DNA from: Prochlorococcus marinus subsp. marinus str. CCMP1375
Lineage (GTDB): Bacteria > Cyanobacteriota > Cyanobacteriia > PCC-6307 > Cyanobiaceae
Length of the DNA: 64,000 nt
Reading direction: 5' to 3'
Assembly (NCBI RefSeq): GCF_000007925.1
Contig: NC_005042.1
Location: 372,001 to 436,000 of the forward strand
Shown here one piece after another: positions 1 to 8,261 of this stretch. The notes beneath the pieces are model-generated. The model was not told the origin of the DNA. It did no database searches and saw nothing but the letters and a program-made list of their open reading frames with translations. The stretch's first letter is position 1. Every line of letters begins with the position of its first letter. A program made the position numbers and the translations under genes.

Positions 1-1
1 A

Positions 2-628
2 GTTGCTTACCCAGTTGCAAAGTTAGGATCAAAAAGTATGGCAAGTGAAATTGCCTGTAGTTTTATTAAAAATAAGAAATGCTTGCCAATAGTGTTCCCT
101 ATGATCACTGATAATGAAGCCCTAAAGAGGGCATGGGCTTTTGGTGCTAATAAATTAATAGAAGAAGTTAAGAAGGGAGAAGAAGTTGTTTTACTTTCGC
201 AAGGAGATCCGTCTTTATATTCAACTAGTGCTTATATTCTTTTAGAAATTAAATCAAATTTTCCTTTAATCCCTTTAAAAGTAATTCCTGGCATTTCTTC
301 TTTTAATGCAGCTGCTGCAGAAGCTCAATTTCCATTATCTTTGCAAAAAGAAGAATTATTGATATGCGCAGTGCCTGACAATCCAAATCATTTAAAGGAA
401 ATGCTTGATAATGCAATTAAAACTAAAAGAGTACTTGTCTTAATAAAATTAGGGAAGAGATGGGAATGGGTTAGAAAAGTTTTAGATGAGAAGGGCTTAT
501 TAACAAAAACTCTTTTCGCTAAGAGAATTGGATTCGCCGACCAGTTAACTATTAAAGCCAACAATATTAGCAATGAAGAAGCTCCTTATTTTTCTCTATT
601 AATAATAAGAGAAGACGCTATTTTTTAA
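2..628 (+). CDS. cobI: Precorrin-2 C20-methyltransferase, 5' end outside the window
   Basis: SAM-dependent tetrapyrrole methylase that adds the C20 methyl group to precorrin-2 in cobalamin (in picocyanobacteria, pseudocobalamin) synthesis. The frame is open from base 2 (VAYPVAKLGSKSMA...), so the gene starts before the window and the ATG at 38 is internal. About 208 residues are visible of a usual 230-250. Motifs seen are the glycine-rich SQGDPSLYSTS stretch and PGISSFNAAAAE, both typical of the CobI/CbiL branch. A stop is followed by a 75-base AT-rich gap before the next gene. A CobT-like gene lies at 46.3 kb, so the pathway is spread over the chromosome. The family is clear; the subfamily is from motif recall. 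Confidence 0.88.
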   Translation, partial: VAYPVAKLGSKSMASEIACSFIKNKKCLPIVFPMITDNEALKRAWAFGANKLIEEVKKGEEVVLLSQGDPSLYSTSAYILLEIKSNFPLIPLKVIPGISSFNAAAAEAQFPLSLQKEELLICAVPDNPNHLKEMLDNAIKTKRVLVLIKLGKRWEWVRKVLDEKGLLTKTLFAKRIGFADQLTIKANNISNEEAPYFSLLIIREDAIF

Positions 629-702
629 GATTACTATTAAAGAGCAATTCGTTATTTATTGTTTGTTTGTAAACATGCATATAATAAATAGAAAATATTT
701 AT

Positions 703-1179
703 ATGTTTATAAAAAATATGTACTCCCCTTGGCCTCTTAGTAGGGATTTGTTTTGTAAGATTCTTTCTGATCAGATAAGCGATAGATTTGTATGTAATCT
801 TGTTTGGGAAAGGATTGGTTATAAGGCTATAACGAACTCAGGGGAAAGCAATCCTGCAGGGCCTAATACACCTCGTTATTGGCGTGAAAAGTTCCCAGAG
901 GCTCCTCAAATTATTTCTAAAAGAGCAGCTTCAATTCATTTAACTCGGTCAATACCTAAGGAATATAAGCAATCTCTCAAAGAATGTTTGAATTTTGAAG
1001 GCTACTCTATCAATCAGCTTTACCCTAGGCGAACTCGACGAGCTACAGCGATAAACTGGCTTTTAGCATGGATTTTAATGGAGGGAGAGACTATTCCTCA
1101 AAGTGGACCTTTACCTGTTTTAAATGCTGCTCCAGTTGATCCTCTTAAGGGACATCCTGGGGACCCTGAAATTTTTTGA
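703..1179 (+). CDS. DUF1823 family protein, function unknown
   Basis: A 158-residue soluble protein resembling the cyanobacterial DUF1823 family: the N-terminal WPLSRDLFCKIL and the NLVWERIGY stretch fit my memory of it. The C-terminal half has an RRTRRATAINWLL segment and ends in a proline-rich tail (GPLPVLNAAPVDP). No catalytic motif, signal peptide or membrane segment is visible. ATG at 703 gives MFIKNMYSPWPLS; the second ATG at 718 (MYSPWPLS) is an equally plausible start. It sits between cobI and der with gaps on both sides, so it may be its own transcription unit. No function can be inferred from the sequence. Confidence 0.75.
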   Translation: MFIKNMYSPWPLSRDLFCKILSDQISDRFVCNLVWERIGYKAITNSGESNPAGPNTPRYWREKFPEAPQIISKRAASIHLTRSIPKEYKQSLKECLNFEGYSINQLYPRRTRRATAINWLLAWILMEGETIPQSGPLPVLNAAPVDPLKGHPGDPEIF

Positions 1180-1320
1180 ATATTACTTTGTATAGGAAAT
1201 AATATCTAAACTTTTCTCGATTTTCCTAAGAAGGATTTTTGCAATTTTAGGTTTTAGAAAAAAAGTTTTGTTTATTGTCCTATGCCTAAGTATTGTCAAT
1301 ATGAATCATGTTTAGAGAGA

Positions 1321-2691
1321 ATGGCGCGGCCAATAGTCGCAATAATTGGACGTCCTAATGTAGGTAAGTCAACCTTAGTTAATAGGTTATGCCAGAGCAG
1401 GGAGGCAATAGTTCATGATCAACCTGGGGTTACTAGGGATCGTAGTTATCAAGATGGTTTTTGGGGGGATCGAGAATTTAAATTAGTTGATACTGGTGGA
1501 CTTGTTTTTGATGATGAAACAGAGTTTCTTCCTGAGATAAGAGAGCAGGCTAATCTTGCGCTTTCGGAAGCGTCAATAGCCCTTTTGATAGTTGATGGCC
1601 AGCAGGGCCTTACTGCTGCAGATGAAGTTATAGCGGCGTGGCTGAGGCATTCTAAATGCGAAATTCTTTTGGCAGTAAATAAATGCGAATCAGTTGAATT
1701 AGGACTTTCAATGGCCGGAGAATTTTGGCGATTAGGTCTTGGTGAGCCCTATCCGGTTTCGGCTATTCATGGTGCAGGCACTGGGGAGTTGCTTGATCGC
1801 TTGATTTCAATACTTCCGCCCAAAGAATTAATCAAAGATGAGGAGGAGCCTATTCAAGTCGCAATTGTTGGTCGACCAAATGTAGGCAAGTCAAGTCTGT
1901 TAAATGCAATATGTGGTGAGAAACGGGCAATAGTTAGTGCTATCAGGGGGACTACACGTGACACTATTGACACTTCAATTGTTAGAGAGGGTAAGCTTTG
2001 GAAATTGATTGATACTGCAGGTATTAGGCGACGTAAAAGTGTTAATTATGGACCTGAATTCTTTGGGATTAATCGTAGTTTTAAAGCTATTGAAAGAAGT
2101 GATGTATGCGTTTTAGTTATAGATGCTTTAGACGGTGTAACAGAGCAAGATCAGCGACTTGCTGGAAGGATTGAGGAAGAAGGTAGAGCATGTTTAGTAG
2201 TAGTCAATAAATGGGATGCAGTTGAAAAAGATACTTACACTATGCCTTTGATGGAAAAGGAACTTCGCTCAAAACTTTATTTTTTAGATTGGGCTCAAAT
2301 GTTATTTACTTCTGCTCTCACTGGTCAACGAATAGATCCCATTTTTAGTTGCGCATCTTTAGCTGTTGAACAGCATAGGAGAAGGGTTTCTACCTCAGTA
2401 GTTAATGAAGTTGTTTATGATGCATTAAGTTGGAGAAGTCCACCTACTAGTCGTGGAGGTAGGCAAGGGCGAATTTATTATGCTACTCAAGTAGCAAGCT
2501 CCCCTCCTAGCTTTACTCTATTTGTGAATGAACCAAAGTTATTTGGAGATTCATATAGACGATATTTGGAGCGTCAATTAAGAGAAGGCCTTGGTTTTGA
2601 GGGGACTCCGTTAAAGTTGTTTTGGCGAGGGAAACAAAAGCGTGAGGTTGAAAAAGATTTAAAACGTCAACAAAATAAGTCTTCTGATTAA
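1321..2691 (+). CDS. der: Ribosome biogenesis GTPase Der (EngA)
   Basis: Double-GTPase needed for 50S subunit assembly. Two tandem G domains each show GRPNVGKS (about residues 10-17 and 180-187), the G3 boxes DTGG and DTAG, and a C-terminal KH-like domain ending in a lysine-rich tail. The second domain has a normal NKWD G4 box; in the first it reads NKCE, so the usual Asp is Glu. An upstream in-frame ATG at 1282 would add 13 residues, but homologues begin with [13 protein letters not shown], so the ATG at 1321 (preceded by AGAGAG) is preferred, giving 456 residues. Only 4 bases separate it from the EcfT-like gene downstream, suggesting cotranscription. Confidence 0.95.
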
Positions 2692-2695
2692 TTAA

Positions 2696-3613
2696 ATGGA
2701 GTTTTTAAGAAACGTTCCTATTGGTCAGTATGTAACAGGGAAAACTGGTTGGTTAAGAAATTTAGACCCTAGGTTGAAATTTGCTTGGGTGTTGATGTTT
2801 TTGATTACACCCGTATTGGCCGGACCTCTTTGGAGAATAGGATTGTTGCTATTTCTTTTGGCAATTTCTGTACTTGGCGCAGTACCACTAAGAATTTTTT
2901 GGCGATCTCTTTTTTTCTTATTCTTTATTTCTTGTTTCTTTGGATTATTAGCGATTTTTCTTCCAACAAACTTAGCTGTTCCAATGGATACAGTTCGTTC
3001 TCCTCAAGAACTTAATGATGCAATTGTGGTAGGGAGTTCTTGGGAATTAATAAGAACAACATCAATACAAATAGGCCCACTTTCTTTGGGCTCAATTGTT
3101 GTTGATAGGCGCTCAGCTGAATTAGCTATCAAGACTTCGACATTAATTTTTACTGTCGTTCATAGTGTCAACTTGATGTTGATAACAACTTCTCCTGAGG
3201 ATTTAATGTGGACTTTGAGGTGGTATCTAAGACCACTTTCATTCTTAGGACTTCCCTTAGATAGATTGAGCTTTCAACTCCTTTTAGCATTACGCTTTAT
3301 TCCATTAGTACAAGAAGAGTTCCAAAATCTAATTAGGTCTTTAGTTACTAGAGCTGTTGATTTTAGAAAATTAGGTTTCAAGAGGTCCTTAGAGGTATTT
3401 CTTTCTATAGGAGAACGTCTGCTGGCAAATATTCTTTTAAGAGCTGAACAAGGTGCTGATTCGTTATTAATTAGGAATGGCGGCTATTTGCTACATCCAG
3501 AATTATTTAAACCAAAATGTCTGTTTAAGCCAAAAACGATGTTCTTGAACTCATTCTCTATATTGACACTTTTCATCATCTTACTTTTGAGACGAAAATT
3601 TGGATCTTTTTGA
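2696..3613 (+). CDS. ECF-type ABC transporter transmembrane protein (CbiQ/EcfT)
   Basis: Integral membrane T-component of an energy-coupling-factor transporter, which couples the ATPases to a substrate-binding S component. The 305-residue protein has the characteristic early LDPRLKFAWVL segment, several hydrophobic spans (about residues 28-60, 65-90, 140-165), the cytoplasmic coupling region around LLLALRFIPLVQEEFQNLIRS, and a C-terminal hydrophobic span. No ATPase or S component lies nearby, so it probably serves a shared module with unlinked substrate proteins; the substrate is unknown. It is tightly linked to der (4-base gap), an order I recall from other marine picocyanobacteria. Confidence 0.85.
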   Translation: MEFLRNVPIGQYVTGKTGWLRNLDPRLKFAWVLMFLITPVLAGPLWRIGLLLFLLAISVLGAVPLRIFWRSLFFLFFISCFFGLLAIFLPTNLAVPMDTVRSPQELNDAIVVGSSWELIRTTSIQIGPLSLGSIVVDRRSAELAIKTSTLIFTVVHSVNLMLITTSPEDLMWTLRWYLRPLSFLGLPLDRLSFQLLLALRFIPLVQEEFQNLIRSLVTRAVDFRKLGFKRSLEVFLSIGERLLANILLRAEQGADSLLIRNGGYLLHPELFKPKCLFKPKTMFLNSFSILTLFIILLLRRKFGSF

Positions 3614-3744
3614 TTCTTTCTCTACCTATAAAAACTAATATTGAGCAAATGAATTTTTGTTTGTTTTGGTTCCGTATTAGTAATAAGTGGTTTCTATAAA
3701 TAGGTATTATCCTATCTTTTATAAATGCTTACTTTTAAAGCAAA

Positions 3745-4017
3745 TTGAGCTCAGGTTCAGAGCGATATCTTAATCATCCCACTTTTGGGATGCTTTATTT
3801 AGTTGCTCCTGCAGGTGAGGGGAGAGATATTTATGCAACTTTGTATGCCCAGAAGATCTTCTTTTTAGTTACTCTTCAGCCGCGAGGTGCAGATTTTGAA
3901 GTAATCCCATACATGGATGCAAGGCATTACGCTGACATAAACGTAGCTCGTTGTAGAAAGATGAGAACTGAAGATTTAGAGGTTTGGGAGGAATTATTTA
4001 AACAGACCTTTATTTAG
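3745..4017 (+). CDS. pipX: PII-interacting protein PipX, NtcA coactivator
   Basis: Small Tudor-like protein that swaps partners between PII (GlnB) and NtcA, so linking 2-oxoglutarate/energy status to nitrogen-gene transcription. The 90-residue product carries family landmarks YLNHPTFGMLY, LYAQKIFFLVT and DARHYADINVARCRKMR. The best start is TTG at 3745; there is no ATG before the conserved YLNHPTFG block. It is followed after 19 bases by pipY, the usual cyanobacterial pairing whose balance is known to matter in Synechococcus. The 131-base gap upstream is AT-rich and holds the short inverted repeat ATAGG-TATTAT-CCTAT at 3700-3715. No clear NtcA box (GTA-N8-TAC) was seen. Confidence 0.93.
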   Translation: MSSGSERYLNHPTFGMLYLVAPAGEGRDIYATLYAQKIFFLVTLQPRGADFEVIPYMDARHYADINVARCRKMRTEDLEVWEELFKQTFI

Positions 4018-4036
4018 AAAATTTTGTAAAGTTGTT

Positions 4037-4660
4037 ATGCATTTTAAGAGCTTTCTTAATTCTCTTCCTAATGGCGTCAAGTTGGTAGCAGTTAGCAAGG
4101 GTCAGTCAACTAGTCAAATTCGTTCCTTGGCTTCTCAAGGCCAAGTTGACTTTGGTGAAAGTAGATTGCAAGAGGCTTTACCAAAATTGAATTCATTAAA
4201 GGATTTAAAAACCGTTCGATGGCATTTTATTGGTAGTTTGCAAGCAAATAAAGTTAGGCAAGTAGTCAAGGCTTTTGATGTTATACATTCAATTGACTCT
4301 TTGAAGCTCGCTAAAAGAATCTCACGAATTTCTGCTGAAGAATGCAAGAAACCTAGGGTTATGGCTCAAGTTAAATTTCGCAATGATCCAAGTAAATTTG
4401 GATTTACTCCTGATGGGCTACTAGAGGTATGGAATGAATTTATTGCCTTACCTAATATTGATGTGATTGGTTTGATGACTATTTCTCCTAAGGAGCTTGA
4501 TCTAAATCAAAGGAAAATTCTTTTTAGAGAATGCAGAGTTTTCTCGGAGAAGCTGGGTTTAAAGGATTGTTCAATGGGTATGAGTCAAGATTGGAAAGAA
4601 GCTGTAGAGGAAGGAGCTACTTGGATTCGTGTAGGGTCATTATTGTTTGGTGGGAGATAG
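4037..4660 (+). CDS. pipY: PLP homeostasis protein PipY (YggS/PLPBP family)
   Basis: Single-domain PLP-binding protein of fold type III, thought to control vitamin B6 and amino/keto-acid balance; it has no known catalytic activity. The PLP lysine is in VAVSKGQS near residue 20. Other family signatures are HFIGSLQANKVR, IDVIGLMTISP and the C-terminal MGMSQDWKEAVEEGATW-IRVGSLLFG phosphate-binding stretch. At 207 residues it is slightly shorter than typical (about 220-230). It starts with ATG 19 bases after pipX and is expected to be cotranscribed with it, matching the conserved pipXY operon. Confidence 0.93.
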   Translation: MHFKSFLNSLPNGVKLVAVSKGQSTSQIRSLASQGQVDFGESRLQEALPKLNSLKDLKTVRWHFIGSLQANKVRQVVKAFDVIHSIDSLKLAKRISRISAEECKKPRVMAQVKFRNDPSKFGFTPDGLLEVWNEFIALPNIDVIGLMTISPKELDLNQRKILFRECRVFSEKLGLKDCSMGMSQDWKEAVEEGATWIRVGSLLFGGR

Positions 4661-4720
4661 TTTCGAACTCAAATACTCACAGATATCAATAAAATCAATT
4701 GAAAACCTTGCCCCTGCCTA

Positions 4721-4736
4721 TAAATAACGTTATTTA
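4721..4736. promoter_or_regulatory. Perfect 16-base palindrome upstream of sepF
   Basis: TAAATAACGTTATTTA reads identically on both strands and lies about 100 bases before the sepF GTG start, in the 172-base pipY-sepF gap. Its symmetry suits a dimeric regulator, but AT-rich palindromes also arise by chance in such a genome. No regulator can be named. Confidence 0.3.
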
Positions 4737-4784
4737 GGTATTAAGGATACATTTTCCTTTCCCCAAGGCTAATCTCCTTAAAAG

Positions 4785-4800
4785 TTCGGTATTAGCCGAA
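4785..4800 (+). promoter_or_regulatory. Small hairpin in the sepF leader
   Basis: TTCGG-TATTAG-CCGAA forms a 5-base-pair stem with a 6-base loop, ending 32 bases before the sepF start. It is GC-rich relative to its surroundings and has no U-tract after it, so it is not a terminator. It may be a leader structure of sepF mRNA. Confidence 0.3.
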
Positions 4801-4832
4801 ACAGTAAAAATTATTCAGAGAGGATTCAACTG

Positions 4833-5402
4833 GTGTCGCTTATTTCACGCCTTAGAGCAGTTGTTGCTGGTGATGATTACTTAGACGGTGATTTTGATGA
4901 GCTTGACTATGAAACAGGCGATGATTTTGATACTGGGAATGATGGGGGTGGAAATTACTCAAGTGGATTAGCCGCTTTGTCAAATGCAAATCCTTTTAAT
5001 AATCGAGGAGGATCTTCTAAAGTGATTGGAATGCCAGGTATCTCCACAGCTGCGGCAGAAGTTAGTTTGATGGAGCCAAGAAGTTTTGATGAAATGCCTA
5101 AGGCAATTCAGGCTTTAAGGGAAAGGAAAACGGTTATTTTAAATCTGACAATGATGGAGCCTGATCAAGCTCAAAGGGCAGTTGATTTTGTAGCTGGCGG
5201 TACTTTTGCAATAGATGGTCATCAGGAGCGTGTTGGGGAAAGTATTTTCTTATTTGCGCCCAGTTGTGTCACTGTTACAAATTCCTTTCAAGAAGAACCT
5301 TCCCCTTCAAGCGTAATGAATAAGGATAATGAAGGCCCTGTTAGCGAGAGTGTTATGGCTCCAGAGCCTGCTTGGGGAGCCTCTGTTCCATCGGCTATTT
5401 AA
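4833..5402 (+). CDS. sepF: Cell division protein SepF (Cdv2)
   Basis: Cytoplasmic FtsZ partner that anchors and aligns the division ring. The N-terminal 75 residues are acidic and glycine/asparagine-rich ([18 protein letters not shown]), probably disordered behind a short amphipathic membrane-binding start ([13 protein letters not shown]). The core SepF domain occupies about residues 80-155 with [40 protein letters not shown] and GESIFLFAP. The start is GTG at 4833, preceded by AGAGAGGA. It lies 172 bases after pipY and 9 bases before proC, the usual cyanobacterial order. Confidence 0.93.
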   Translation: MSLISRLRAVVAGDDYLDGDFDELDYETGDDFDTGNDGGGNYSSGLAALSNANPFNNRGGSSKVIGMPGISTAAAEVSLMEPRSFDEMPKAIQALRERKTVILNLTMMEPDQAQRAVDFVAGGTFAIDGHQERVGESIFLFAPSCVTVTNSFQEEPSPSSVMNKDNEGPVSESVMAPEPAWGASVPSAI

Positions 5403-5411
5403 GGCTCTTAA

Positions 5412-6239
5412 GTGGCTTGTTCTCTTGGTGTTATTGGTTTAGGAAGAATGGCACAAGTCATTCTTCAAAGTTTATTTGAAGCAGGCCAATTTAATCCGGA
5501 AGAGGTTTTCGGTGTTGTAGGGAAAAAAAATAGTGTGGAGAGAGTACTCCATCAATTTAAGAGTCCCTTTACTGTCGTTGATGTAAATGATAAAAATGCT
5601 ATTGATGTTTGGAACACACCTGTAAAGATATTGGCAGTAAAACCACAACAGTTGAATCAAGTTCAGGAGAAATGTTCTAAAGAATTCCTTGCAAAATTAC
5701 CTGCTAAGCCGTTGTTAATTTCCATATTGGCTGGAGTGAAATTAAAAAGATTGCAATCGTTGTTCCCTGATCATGTATGTGTGCGTGCTGTGCCTAATAC
5801 TCCTGCACTTGTAAGTGCTGGTTTAACAGGCCTTTCATGGGGGGAAGAAGTGACAGAAGATCAGAAGTCTTTAGTGGAATCTATTTTTAAGCCCATTAGC
5901 CAGGTATTTGAATTGCCTGAAGACCAATTAGATGCTTTCTTAGCTCTTACATCTTCAGGTCCTGCATATTTAGCTCTGATTTCAGAGGCACTAGCTGATG
6001 GCGCGGTAGCAGCAGGACTGCCTAGAGCTTTGGCACAGTCTTTGACAAATTTCACTCTTGAAGGCACAGCAATATTGCTTAAGAAAAAGGAGTTACATCC
6101 AGGGCAACTAAAAGATATGGTTGCTTCTCCCGCAGGTACAACTATTTCGGCTTTGCGCCATCTTGAAAAAGAAGGAGTTCGCTCTGCGTTGATTGAGGCT
6201 GTTATCCTTGCGGCAAAGAAAAGTCGTGAGATGGCTTGA
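5412..6239 (+). CDS. proC: Pyrroline-5-carboxylate reductase
   Basis: NAD(P)H-dependent enzyme making L-proline from 1-pyrroline-5-carboxylate, the last step of proline synthesis. The N-terminal Rossmann motif is GVIGLGRMAQVIL; further signatures are VRAVPNTPALVSAGLTGL and, near the end, SPAGTTISALRHLEKEGVRSA, the ProC family signature. The length (275) is typical. The start is GTG at 5412, nine bases after sepF, and AAGG lies just upstream, so sepF and proC look cotranscribed. It converges on the glycosyltransferase gene with a 6-base gap. Confidence 0.95.
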   Translation: MACSLGVIGLGRMAQVILQSLFEAGQFNPEEVFGVVGKKNSVERVLHQFKSPFTVVDVNDKNAIDVWNTPVKILAVKPQQLNQVQEKCSKEFLAKLPAKPLLISILAGVKLKRLQSLFPDHVCVRAVPNTPALVSAGLTGLSWGEEVTEDQKSLVESIFKPISQVFELPEDQLDAFLALTSSGPAYLALISEALADGAVAAGLPRALAQSLTNFTLEGTAILLKKKELHPGQLKDMVASPAGTTISALRHLEKEGVRSALIEAVILAAKKSREMA

Positions 6240-6245
6240 TTGATT

Positions 6246-7403
6246 CTAAAGGAATTTTTTGTAAACATTTTCCAGAGAATCTATGTTTTTTTCCAAGGTG
6301 TATTGATCTAGAACTCTTAAACGAGCAAGTCTTCCAAGTTCTGAGGTTAAGAAAGGATGTTCTTTGAGAACAGGTAATAGAGTCTTTAATTGAGAGGTCA
6401 CTCCTTCAGTGCTGAGAATTATTCCTGCACCATCTTTGAGAACTTCTCCGTCTGCTCCGGCGTCAGTAGCTATACAAGCTGTACCGGTTGCCATTGCTTC
6501 TAATAAAGCCAGTGATAAGCCTTCAACCAAACTAGGCAGTATAAAAACTTCTGTGCATTGAAGAAGAGCAACTTTTGTTTTTAAATCTGCTTCATAACCC
6601 CACCAAAGAATTTTAGAATCTTGAGTTGACAAAAAATTATTTTCTAAGGTGGGTCTTAAAGGCCCATCGCCTACAATTACTAGTTGGCAACCTTCCGTGT
6701 TTGTTGCTTTCCAAGCTTTTAGAAGAGCTTCTACATTTTTCTCTGCAGCAATTCTTCCCATATAAAGAAAAGTTCTTTTTCTTCCAAGCCTTTTTTGAAC
6801 CTTTAATAGTTCTGATTCTGCTGACTCATTGGTATTAGGTGCCCACAATTTTGCATCCACTCCATTAGGAATGACAGCAATACTTTTTTCTTTTACACCT
6901 AACTTTGTAAGCACCTCAGCTTGTTTGTCTGAAAAGACTATTACATTGTTAAATCGGGAAAGTGAAGGTGCATATAGTTGATAAGTAAGTTGTTGTGTAC
7001 TTGCGGTTAGGCTTCTGATACTTGAATCAAAAGGGGGATGGAATGTTGCTAATAATGGGACTCTGATTTGTTGGCAAAGATCTGGGAGTCTGAAATCAAG
7101 AGGAGACAAAGTAAGACTTGCATGAACAATGTCTGGTTTTAATCTTTCTAATGATTCTCTTAATTCTCGTTGAGCTCTTGGTGAAGGAATTGTATAAACC
7201 TGCGATTTGATTAAATATGGAAGACTGACGTCTGGGTCATTTGCTAAAAGAGATGTTTTGGAATTCCCAGAGTCAGTTGGATTATCAAAGTGAATAAAAC
7301 TTGTTTGATATCCTCTCCCTTTAAGGGCTGTTGTAGTACTTAGGCCATAGCTGACGTTTCCGCAAAATGGAGATTTTTTGCCAAGCCAGGCTATATGTGA
7401 CAC
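6246..7403 (-). CDS. GT4-type glycosyltransferase
   Basis: GT-B fold retaining glycosyltransferase, 385 residues, probably acting on a cell-surface glycan or glycolipid; donor and acceptor are unknown. The acceptor-side N-terminal domain begins MSHIAWLGKKSPFCGN. The C-terminal nucleotide-sugar domain shows GRIAAEKNVEALLKAW, IVGDGPLR, and the signature PSLVEGLSLALLEAMATG with the EX7E pattern, then GADGEVLKDGAGII. No membrane segment is seen. ATG at 7403 is preceded by the end of an AT-rich 87-base gap from recO. No polysaccharide cluster surrounds it. Confidence 0.85.
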   Translation of the reverse strand: MSHIAWLGKKSPFCGNVSYGLSTTTALKGRGYQTSFIHFDNPTDSGNSKTSLLANDPDVSLPYLIKSQVYTIPSPRAQRELRESLERLKPDIVHASLTLSPLDFRLPDLCQQIRVPLLATFHPPFDSSIRSLTASTQQLTYQLYAPSLSRFNNVIVFSDKQAEVLTKLGVKEKSIAVIPNGVDAKLWAPNTNESAESELLKVQKRLGRKRTFLYMGRIAAEKNVEALLKAWKATNTEGCQLVIVGDGPLRPTLENNFLSTQDSKILWWGYEADLKTKVALLQCTEVFILPSLVEGLSLALLEAMATGTACIATDAGADGEVLKDGAGIILSTEGVTSQLKTLLPVLKEHPFLTSELGRLARLRVLDQYTLEKNIDSLENVYKKFL

Positions 7404-7490
7404 CTAAGTATTCTGAAATGAGCTTCTAGAAAGTTAGCAGGAGTTCAAGTTATCTTCTAGAAATTTTTGCTACCAAAAAATATATTTGCT

Positions 7491-8261
7491 TTAAAGAAGA
7501 ATTTTTTTCAGCATTGAAAGCGCATTAATATTGCGATTTAAATGAGTCTCTATCCAAAGTTCTATTACTCTTAATAATTTCATCCAAACTTTCATTGGGC
7601 CCAAAAGTTCCCCAGTTTGCTTTAAAGGAAGTATTGGTTTTAAGAGACGTTGCAGCAGTGCTAGCTCAGAAGCATTTAATGTGATTTCTGCATTGGTAAT
7701 TTCACCGATTGCGAATCCCTCGCTTTCTATAAGACTGCAACGCCATGTCCAGTCACCAATGGGAGGGATAAGATCTATTCCCGTCCAGCAACATTTTTGA
7801 ATAGGTAGACCATATCCTCCTAGAGCAAGTAAATGAACACAAGCTTGAACGCAATTTGCTAAGGCTTCTACAGGTTTGATGTCTTCTTTTTGCAAACGTT
7901 CAAGATGAATTAGGACAGCTTGCAATATTTCAGGTTGTGGATCATTGGTACCTACTAATAACATTGCAAGTTCAGATAATGCTTGAGCTGCGGAAAGGGT
8001 CTCTAGTTTTTCACCTAGTTTGCTGAAACTTTTAATCACTTTGATTTGCCGTGCTCTGCGAAGAGTACTTTTCCCTCCGATGAGAAGCTCAAGGAAAGTC
8101 AATGCTGATGTTGCCGCAAGACGACTTTTTGGCCGCCTTGCTCCTGGGACAGCAATACGAACAATTCCTTCTTCATGAGTTAAGAGGGTTAATAAGCGGT
8201 CATTTTCTCCTAAAGGCCCAACTTTTAGGCAGAGGCCTTTAATAGTTCTATCTGCAATCAA
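7491..8261 (-). CDS. recO: DNA repair protein RecO
   Basis: Recombination mediator that, with RecR, loads RecA onto SSB-coated single-stranded DNA. The N-terminal OB fold shows the typical KVGPLGENDRLLTLLTHEEGIVRIAVPGAR stretch (in two parts, about residues 11-41) and the rest is an alpha-helical domain with ALSELAMLLV. Length 256 is normal. A cysteine pair in KCCWTGIDL is seen, but not the full four-cysteine zinc site of some RecO proteins. It overlaps the deoC-like gene by 4 bases (ATGA), so translation is probably coupled. Confidence 0.9.
   Translation of the reverse strand: MIADRTIKGLCLKVGPLGENDRLLTLLTHEEGIVRIAVPGARRPKSRLAATSALTFLELLIGGKSTLRRARQIKVIKSFSKLGEKLETLSAAQALSELAMLLVGTNDPQPEILQAVLIHLERLQKEDIKPVEALANCVQACVHLLALGGYGLPIQKCCWTGIDLIPPIGDWTWRCSLIESEGFAIGEITNAEITLNASELALLQRLLKPILPLKQTGELLGPMKVWMKLLRVIELWIETHLNRNINALSMLKKILL

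Noticed and set aside
3614-3744. NtcA box upstream of pipX
   Set aside because: No GTA-N8-TAC spacing was found; only a short inverted repeat is present.
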